Assembly (NCBI GenBank): GCA_963556195.1
Contig: OY744544.1
Location: 50,930,825-50,994,824, forward strand
Length of the DNA stretch: 64,000 nt
Source: Sepiola atlantica
Taxonomy: Eukaryota; Mollusca; Cephalopoda; Sepiida; Sepiolidae
Direction: 5' to 3'
Part shown: piece by piece, positions 56,395 through 64,000 of the stretch
Layout of the letters: each line of letters starts with the position of its first letter
Position numbering within the stretch: position 1 is the stretch's first letter
The notes under the pieces: generated by a model
What the model saw: only the letters and a program-made list of their open reading frames with translations
What the model was told of the DNA's origin: nothing
The model's database searches: none
Program-made: the position numbers and the translations under genes

Positions 56395-56640
56395 CCTCCG
56401 GTCGCATATACTTGCTTGGCTGAGAGCACGGTATTATGGTAAATGAACATCTACTATACTGATCCCCTAACTTAGAGGATGGTATCCTAAAGAACGAATA
56501 CTAACTTCCCTCTCCAACACGCATAAACGAATGAGGTGATGTCTGCAAAGATACGCCCCACACACCCGAAAACGGAAGAGGTAATTCCTGGAAGACAGTT
56601 TATGACAAGAGAAGTACCTACCCCCGATTAAAAGATACCC
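56395..56640 (+). repeat. dispersed ~65-bp minisatellite, locus 4
   Basis: Three or four decayed units (CCTCCGGTCGCATATACTTG start, GAGGTAATTCCTGGAAGACA near 56578). The same lead-in CCCTCCGGTCG also precedes locus 2 at 16886, so the repeats have a shared flank and did not arise independently. Confidence 0.7.
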
Positions 56641-56725
56641 CGATTTAATCGAGTTTTTTTCTTTCATTGATTTAAAAATGATTAGTCACAAAAACAGTAT
56701 TTTCTTACGGTTACCTTACCTTTTG

Positions 56726-56815
56726 TACGTAGCCTGAGGAAGCAGAATTTCGAAGGAAATGACACCTGAAAAATGTATGCAAATATGTAGCAAATAATAT
56801 TTGTATAAATAAAAG
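56726..56815 (+). ncRNA. decayed hammerhead-like module
   Basis: CUGAGGA (about 56734) is followed by a long insert, CUGAAAAAUGUAUGCAAAUAUG, and TTTGTATAAATAAAAG. It is homologous to the modules of the 10345-10487 palindrome. The GAAA-palindrome part is mutated (AAAUGU for ACAUGU). A TA tract follows at 56838. Confidence 0.5.
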
Positions 56816-56831
56816 AATGTATACTATATAA

Positions 56832-56837
<6 letters not shown>

Positions 56838-56876
<39 letters not shown>
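56838..56876. repeat. (TA)n microsatellite
   Basis: A pure TA tract. The adjoining 56880-56965 matches the inverted complement of 9640-9712. Confidence 0.95.
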
Positions 56877-56880
<4 letters not shown>

Positions 56881-57066
56881 CTTGGAAGTTTCTCAACCAT
56901 TAAAACTATATTAAAAAAAAACCAAAAAGCCATAAGTCCCAAGTCGTTCAGTGGAAAATCACTCATGGAAGTCAATTTAACTTTTACAGTTATTATATTA
57001 GTTTGCTTCTAACATTATTTAAGGGATCATCAGTTGTTTACCATGAAAAACTGTTTCGGGAATTTA

Positions 57067-57069
<3 letters not shown>

Positions 57070-57136
<67 letters not shown>
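57070..57136. repeat. (TA)n-(GT)n microsatellite
   Basis: A TA tract followed by a short GT tract, directly upstream of the LINE fragment. Confidence 0.95.
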
Positions 57137-57345
57137 CTCAATAGAAGAAAGGCAGCATTCTCTAACTGTGGCTCTGCTCTCTAGAACAGCCTACCAGAGG
57201 GAGTCGTAATTATGCCTAACATATGTATGTTTAAAGTCGCCTTGGACAAACATGCAGGCGGCATATAGATGCAATATCTTCTAACTGTTAGTCTACATAA
57301 CTTGCTGCACTTTGCTATGTCATGCCAATAAAATTCATTTATTGA
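57137..57345 (+). pseudogene. LINE 3' end (C-terminal ORF2 residues and 3' UTR)
   Basis: The frame reads AFSNCGSAL-stop-NSLPEGVVI and FKVALDKH, the familiar C-terminal LWNSLPxxVV...FKxxLD signature of many non-LTR retrotransposon proteins (CR1, RTE and Jockey relatives). About 90 bases later it ends in AATAAAATTCATTTATTGAT, which looks like a LINE 3' tail. A single TAG replaces the Trp. A 5'-truncated insertion. Confidence 0.65.
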
Positions 57346-57659
57346 TTATGTTACATTTAAATAAAAAAAAGTGTTTACTGGGTTCGTGCCCCATTTTTTA
57401 TATAACACAAGCAGGAAGCCACAACGTTGCTCGGTATTGAATGATGATCAATATTATGCACTTTTTTACTATGCTGATAACATTTATTTATTTTGTGTGA
57501 CTGTGATAATTATATGTCCTAAATTACCTTACCTAAACACGTTTTTTCTTTGGCATTTCAGATGCACGATGTGCATTTTCTATTATTGCGTTTATTAATT
57601 AAAGTTAAATGGCAGAGAGTGTTTTAGACTCATTTATAATAGAAAATAGTTTCAGAACT
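57346..57659. other. stretch without recognised gene
   Basis: An open frame at 57371-57598 has no recognisable domain. Confidence 0.45.
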
Positions 57660-59560
57660 CCGACCTCAGGAAATAGCCAGCTTATTCTGCCCAGCACCTA
57701 ACTGCGAAACCAAATGGTCTGCCAACATTCTAACAGATGTACTATTTAGCCTGATCACCTACATGACATCACGCGAATGCGTCACCCCCGATCGCATGAA
57801 CTATTATACCGGAGAAAATAGGACGCTCAGTCATTTCCGCTGGTAGTACTAACGAGATGGTTGTCATACTTCGTACAAAAGTCGTTAGATGATCACACTG
57901 CAACAAACCTAACACGCGTGTTGCGAGGAAATTTCAGAAAATATATCACCAGAACGTTTGAATCCATTGTTTCACGCTGAGCAAATCGCCCTCAATAGCA
58001 TAATATCCTGATTCATTCGTAAAGAAAACATTATGGTCGCTCGCTTCAAACCACAGCAAATGCACCAAGACCATGATGAACCAGTTAGGTCTGTGTCCGC
58101 ATGTCTACGAGACTAAGCCTGTATTTGAGATTTTAAAGTAGAATGCACTTCAAACCCATGTCGCACATCAATCGATTACATCAATATTGTTTTTTTGCAT
58201 CCTCATGCGAATATAAAATGCCACGCATACAACCACAAATGCTCGAAATGTGGTATATTACACAAATGCTAGAGTGTATACCGCAACAACAAGGCCGTAA
58301 TTCTTAACGTGCCCAAACGAACCCCTTGGAATTGGACAAAACCGAACCGCTGTCTTCGAAAGTATCTGTAGCGCAGTTGATAATGTCGGGAGATTATCAT
58401 TTGTAACATTGATCCTAAAGCATCATGTCTATAAACAACTCAATTACTCGTAGTATAAACGATCTAGCGACTCTCATCCTTTTCCCGAAGTCACAAGCTG
58501 ATCCAACAGATGCTCACGCATTCGGTATATCCACTCGCTTTAAGCGACCAACTTAGATAATCCATTTTAAAGCAATGCTGATACTAGATTCCAATCATGT
58601 TTGGCTGTGGAAGCTCTATTGGTAAAACTGGGTCTAAACAAACATCACATCTCAGTACAGATGAAAATGACTGTTGTTAACAGTAGCTCCACTGAAATAA
58701 TAGGTGCTATTAGTTTATGTATATCGGGATGTATTCACTCAAACAATGAGCACTGTTCACCCCTATGTAAGATTAGATATTTCTGTCTAAACAAGCCTGC
58801 ACACATATGTGGATAATCTCTGCTAAATTTTCCACTATTTGAGAAAATAGCGATGATACACGTGCTTCGACAAATGTGACCCCACACGATTACGCTCAGA
58901 CAAGCTGCTGTTGCCCCAAACGCTATTACTGCCACCTCCACACGCATCACTGCCATTCCTTGTAACCGAAAAGAACAAATTCCGCCTTGAGTAATGGTTA
59001 TCAAAATACTATATTTCAATCACATTTAACGTTTTTGAACACCAACAACTTCCAAAGATGGCCGACCCACTAATTCGTTTAATGATCGATCCAGACGCCA
59101 AACCTGTAGTCTGCCATACACTCATACCGGTCCCAATCCACCGAGAAGACGACGTATATGCGAGTCTGAACCGTGATATCCGCCTTGGAGTTATAGAACC
59201 AGTTCCCATCGGCACACCAGCGATATGGTTCTATCATATGGTGATTTGTCCTACGAAATCTAGAAAAACTCGTCAACCAGTTTATCTCCATACTCTCAAC
59301 CGACACGCAGTTCGTGAGACGCACCACACACAGTCCACTTTTGACCAAGCCCGACCGGTGCCAGCTTACAGTATGTGATGCATGAAACGACTACCACATC
59401 ATTGAACTGGACATGAAAGATCATAGCACACTAAGGCCATTGCCGCTATTGCGTTGCACCTTGAGAATACATTGCTTCAGGAGACGTTGACAGCCGCCGT
59501 TTCGATCAGATTGTCTCAGATAAACCAAAATTAACGAACTTGTCTCGATGTCACTTTACT
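57660..59560 (+). pseudogene. Ty3/gypsy-type gag-pol remnant
   Basis: Degenerate pieces appear in the order of a gypsy polyprotein. A zinc-knuckle-like CHAYNHKCSKCGILHKC lies near 58220-58270. A protease-proximal stretch with AVFESICSAVDNVGRLSF lies near 58350. AVEALLVKLGLNKHHISVQM and VNSSSTEIIGAI lie at 58601-58720. The start of the reverse transcriptase is an open stretch at 59058-59378 (PLIRLMIDPDAKPV, RDIRLGVIEPVPIG, LNRHAVRETHHTQS). Last comes EYIASGDVDSRRFDQIVSD near 59470-59525, with the YxDD block missing. LTRs are not visible. The family call rests mainly on the RLGVIEPVP and RETHHTQS motifs, which are typical of gypsy-like pol. Confidence 0.7.
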
Positions 59561-60588
59561 AATCAGAATTGCTGCCCCCGCTATCAATTTTGTAAACTCT
59601 TAGTAGAAAACACTACACTATTAAAAGATACCTATAATTAACAAACACTTTGTATTTTAGAAGCCATATACATAAAAAGAACAGCTATTAAATTTAACAC
59701 TAATGATATCATCCTAAAATGTTTATCGTCCTAACTTTAATTCCGTATTAGTAATATAATTCTCGGCAAAACAACCTATTACTATTTACATTAACAGTTT
59801 GGTATGCATCTGCTTTTCATGAAGATTGGCCCGGATAGGTTTAAAAGTGCTTGAAACACCTACAGTTATGGCATATTCATCGGTCAATTCTCCAGAAAAA
59901 CAAAGACTCTGGAAATGAAAAGAAGTCACACAAGGATATCCAGACATAAGTTGCCTGTCATATTCAACAACACTGAAGGGTTATATTAAGATGACATGAA
60001 CAAAGATTAAATATTAGCAGTAAGGAATTTTACTAAAATCATAAAAATGACGGCTGATTCAGAATTCACATTTTCATAGAAACAAGGTTTTTTTTAATAA
60101 TTAAAATTAAGTAGACATAATTTTGTTTGGAAAATTAATTCCAAATAAACAAAACAAACGAATGTTTACATAAGCAGGTAAGGAGGTACATAGACACACA
60201 CTACATTTTGGGACAAGTTGCAATAACGGGAAACTAAGTAATACGCAAATCAACGCATACATGTTTAGCTAGTGACAATTTACAAATATAATGTAAATAA
60301 TATATAGGCTTAAAAACAGTTCAATTGAAATTCTGTAGAGGTACCACAAATTATAATGAATAAAGAGATGTAAAAGTAAAAAAATAAAAAGAGGAACACA
60401 TTATTAATTAGCGAACATTGACACGATGTTTTTTCAATGGGGATGAAGAGAAAAGAATAGACTATAAGGCGTCAGGTAGGTATCAACTCCCGTGTGCGAA
60501 AATAAAAATAATAAAATTTAATCAATGTATATGTAGTCTTTTTAGGAATTTGTTTTAGAATTATTCCAAATATAGAAGCAAAACTAAT
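59561..60588. other. stretch without recognised gene
   Basis: AT-rich. Nothing recognised. Confidence 0.5.
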
Positions 60589-60609
60589 TTGGAAAAAAAG
60601 AAAATAATT

Positions 60610-61585
60610 TTAATGGCTTACCGTAATATTAAAAGTGTTTACGGTAATATTAAAAGTGTTTACGGTAATATTAAAAGTGTTTACGGTAATATTAAAAGTG
60701 CTTACGGTAATATTAAAAGTGGTTACGGTAATATTAAAAGTGTTTACGGTAATATTAAAAGTGGTTACGGTAATATTAGAAGTGTTTACGGTAATATTAA
60801 AAGTGCTTACGGTAATATTAAAAGTGTTTACGGTAATATTAAAAGTGTTTACGGTAATATTAAAAGTGTTTACGGTAATATTAAAAGTGCTTACGGTAAT
60901 ATTAAAAGTGGTTACGGTAATATTAAAAGTGTTTACGGTAATATTAAAAGTGTTTACGGTAATATTAAAAGTGTTTACGGTAATATTAAAAGTGTTTACG
61001 GTAATATTAAAAGTGTTTACGGTAATATTAAAAGTGTTTACGGTAATATTAAAAGTGTTTACGGTAATATTAAAAGTGTTTACGGTAATATTAAAAGTGC
61101 TTACGGTAATATTAAAAGTGGTTACGGTAATATTAAAAGTGTTTACGGTAATATTAAAAGTGGTTACGGTAATATTAGAAGTGTTTACGGTAATATTAAA
61201 AGTGCTTACGGTAATATTAAAAGTGCTTACGGTAATATTAAAAGTGGTTACGGTAATATTAAAAGTGCTTACGGTAATATTAAAAGTGTTTACGGTAATA
61301 TTAAAAGTGCTTACGGTAATATTAAAAGTGCTTACGGTAATATTAAAAGTGGTTACGGTAATATTAAAAGTGCTTACGGTAATATTAAAAGTGTTTACGG
61401 TAATATTAAAAGTGCTTACGGTAATATTAAAAGTGCTTACGGTAATATTAAAAGTGGTTACGGTAATATTAAAAGTGCTTACGGTAATATTAAAAGTGTT
61501 TACGGTAATATTAAAAGTGCTTACGGTAATATTAAAAGTGCTTACGGTAATATTAAAAGTGTTTACAGTGATATTAAAAGTGCTG
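60610..61585 (+). repeat. 21-bp satellite, 46 copies, with higher-order structure
   Basis: The unit TACGGTAATATTAAAAGTGT(T) repeats 46 times. Nearly all variation is one base (GTT, GCT or GGT), plus two copies with AGAAGT. Because 21 is divisible by three, frames stay open on both strands and a 362-codon frame (60589-61677) reads as YGNIKS(V/A/G) heptads. Only one position varies and the same pattern would be open by chance, so I do not call a gene. Units 3-9 recur as units 22-28, and a five-unit block (A-A-G-A-V in translated code) repeats three times from unit 28. Confidence 0.97.
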
Positions 61586-61679
61586 ATCAAATTTCATTGT
61601 TAAAAATACTTTATAAATATTTTAAAATGAATATGAAAGTTATTTTTATGATAATTAGTAAATGTAAAAATCAATGAAA

Positions 61680-63694
61680 TGGATTTTATAAAATATTACT
61701 TACATTTTGAGTAAATCACAGGTGAAAAATCAATTTGATTATGACTGAAAAACACAAGTTGCCTTAACCCGGTCATTAAATTTAAAATAGCAGTGAAACA
61801 ATAGATTTAGAAAACATATGGATGCTTGTAAAGTTAAAATGTACTCCCTAGGTGCGTGATGTTACAATTCATGTTTTAGACTTACACTCCCATATAAGGC
61901 AGTCAAAGTAATCCATTGCATTTATAAGAATTTGAATTTCCCATACTTTTGACTGTTTTCGTAGCAAGACTATTTTACGGGGACAAATCGCTAGCACGAA
62001 GCCAACCCCCAAACATTTATAAAGAATATTGTAAATGGAGAAGCCTTTTATTTACATAAGAACTAATTTTACCTTCAAACTATTCAGAAATCAATTAATC
62101 CGACTGAAACATAAATTTTGGTGTGGGCATGTTGCTAATGTTACTTTTTATCGCAGATTTAAAAAAAAATGGTTTACTTTTGTTTTCTATCGTGTAATTT
62201 GCCAGTTTGACAGTAATTTTGAAAGTCTTTATGAATTGAAAGCGATATTATTGTCTTGAAATAAGATACATTACTTCTACAGTTTGAGATCACTGTGCGA
62301 GTTGAGTATTTCCGGAAACGAGTTGCCTAAATAATTCACGTACCTTTTCGCCACCACAATGACGGCCACTCTCCATATTAAGAATGTATTTAAAATACTT
62401 TTTATTAAAAATTAATAGCATTTGTGATGACATTGAATTGAAGCCTTTAGTGAAAATTTGTTGGCTATGTAAACGGCTGTTTTGTGTATTTTGTGGTTGT
62501 CATGTTCTTATATTAACGGTCAGAGTATCAAATTCCCTACGTTGAAAATGAAGTTCATTGAAAATAAAATCAGCACCAAGTTCACATATAGCCAAAAGAT
62601 AGTCATCAACGATATTACTATAAAAGTAACGTATTTCCTACATGAGACGTTGTAACGATGAATCTGGCCATCAATTTACCATAAATTAACGATGAATTGT
62701 TTTCCAAGCTGGCTATCCAGTGTCATCAGCAATGTTTTGTTTGGCTTCGTAACTAAGGAGTTGACAAAATAGACTCTGAAAAGAGAAGAGTTGTACCTAC
62801 GAAGAAAGATAAGTCACACTTATGATGTCTAATATTTACATTTTTCTAGCCGGTATGCCTATTCATAGCTAAATTCCTAAACGTTTACGCAAACAATAGC
62901 AAAGCAATGGACTTCCAAGTCAATATATTTTCATCATGATGCAATTTAAATTAAAAAGATTATTAAATTTATCGAATAATATTTTCCCAGATGTTTACAA
63001 TAAAAACAAACAATAAATAGTAAATACACTAATTAATAATGAATTGCATTTAATTACATAATTTTGGGAATATTTTAAACATTTCGTTGTTGATTTCTCT
63101 GGCAAAAATCACAAACGAGGAGCTTGTATTTTTGCGATACCTACATGAATAATTCTTTACTATTTGGAAATACATACATGTTATTGTTCTTTACTTAGGT
63201 AATTGTTGTTTTAAATGCTAAAGCAACAGGTTTATATATTGTAAAACGTGATCTTGACATAACTTTTTTGTTTTGATTTGTTAAGATAGTTTTAAAGTAT
63301 TATTAAAATGGTTATATTCATGAAACATTTTCTTTGAGAACAGTCTAATAATCCCGAGAAAACACTTTCAATTTTAGAGCACTGTTTGTTGCTATTTAAG
63401 TGTACGAACAAAAATCTAACAAACTGGAACATAAAAGAGAAGATGAAGAGGTTCAAGGAGACAGAGATGAATTATCTGTCTTGAATTTCAAGTGTCTTAG
63501 AAAAAGGAAACGATTTGTTATTACTTATGCGTATGACAATTACTCTTGAGCAATGCGAAGTGTTGAAGGCATAACACTTTTGTTATTCCTGTAAAACAAA
63601 TCAATTAATAATGGATATTTGGTATCTGTCTGAAGCCAAAGCTTAAATTAATAATCGAGGTTTAGCCGAAACTGCTCTATTATAATCTTCAATG
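61680..63694. other. mostly unrecognised stretch
   Basis: A 74-codon basic open frame at 62035-62259 has no recognisable domain. At 62690-62740 the minus strand has GCUGAUGACACUGGAUAGCCAG and then GGAAAAC, a possible relic of a hammerhead-like motif (CUGAUGA, CUGG/CCAG hairpin, GAAA). Confidence 0.4.
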
Positions 63695-63800
63695 TTCCAT
63701 TCAGGGGGGGGGGGTTATGTAGCATATGTCTTGTTGTCAAGATACCGTCATTCCAGTCATTGTTTTTCTTTCTTTTTTGAGGGAGGAGGCAATGTAATAT
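63695..63800 (-). repeat. dispersed ~65-bp minisatellite, locus 5
   Basis: A minus-strand copy with GGAGGCAATG-type and CATGACAA-type blocks, next to a G9 tract at 63706. At least one clear unit. Confidence 0.55.
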
Positions 63801-64000
63801 CTCCTCTGTTGTAATGAAACACCTTCCCATGCATTTCCCCTTCCAAGAATACTCTAAAGGACGTGGAGAAATTGGAATCAAGGTCAAGATTGTCATCACG
63901 ACAAGAAACGATTGAAATATGAATCAACATTGAGATGAGTTGAAATAGAATAGATTCACATAAAAAGGCGTAGAAATAAGTTTTAACAAATTCTAAGACG

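Noticed and set aside
60589..61677. 362-residue protein of YGNIKS(V/A/G) heptads
   Set aside because: The unit length is a multiple of three, so frames are open on both strands by construction. Variation is limited to one base and there is no sign of coding selection.

Overview
This window looks like non-coding, repeat-dominated nuclear DNA from an animal, most likely a coleoid cephalopod such as an octopus. That is an inference from AT-rich composition, very many (TA)n tracts, tRNA-derived SINEs, a Tx1-like LINE, a BEL/Pao element, Penelope-like and Ty3/gypsy remnants, and the absence of any intact host gene. The only trace of a host gene is a short, frameshifted stretch resembling ubiquitin C-terminal hydrolase (32822-33020, minus).

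Layout. 1-3356: AT-rich, nothing recognised. 3357-10700: many (TA)n tracts with adjoining tRNA-like SINE modules and hammerhead-ribozyme-like motifs, a Tc1-type transposon with 300-bp inverted repeats (4066-5709) and a foldback element (6480-6797). 10700-20060: mostly unique DNA, with a dispersed ~65-bp minisatellite, a possible LTR and a palindromic ribozyme-bearing repeat (about 14995-15240). 20065-20872: 14-copy minisatellite. 21682-32735: a three-level nest, in which a BEL/Pao element (minus) sits in the extreme 5' end of a full-length Tx1-like LINE (plus), which sits in a short LTR of a decayed Ty3/gypsy element (plus). The two inner insertions have intact target-site duplications, so the order of insertion can be read directly. 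33000-42300: microsatellites, two tandem arrays and more SINE/ribozyme modules. 42303-42987: a ~685-bp near-perfect palindrome. 43788-46345: a DNA transposon with CACTGG ends and a broken, probably CMC/Chapaev-like transposase. 51006-52310: a decayed Penelope-like element between inverted copies of a CUGAUGAG-containing module. 52975-59560: fragments of three LINEs and a Ty3/gypsy pol region. 60610-61585: 46 copies of a 21-bp unit with higher-order structure.

The most interesting system is the recurrent hammerhead-like motif: CUGANGA, a stem II hairpin, GAA, a perfectly palindromic stem III strand, then in most copies a cleavable NUH triplet and a 3' strand that pairs with the bases before CUGANGA. 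I find this architecture, complete or decayed, at more than a dozen places, in several unrelated sequence families. They are usually beside a (TA)n tract and often just downstream of a tRNA-like (pol III-type) head. The best copies are 3931-3982 (-), 8905-8960 (-), 42165-42209 (+), 6358-6402 (+) and 15047-15087 (-). Hammerheads in Penelope-like elements, retrozymes and the Schistosoma Sm-alpha SINE are known precedents. Palindromic stem III strands would favour cleavage as dimers. None of this was tested by covariance search here.
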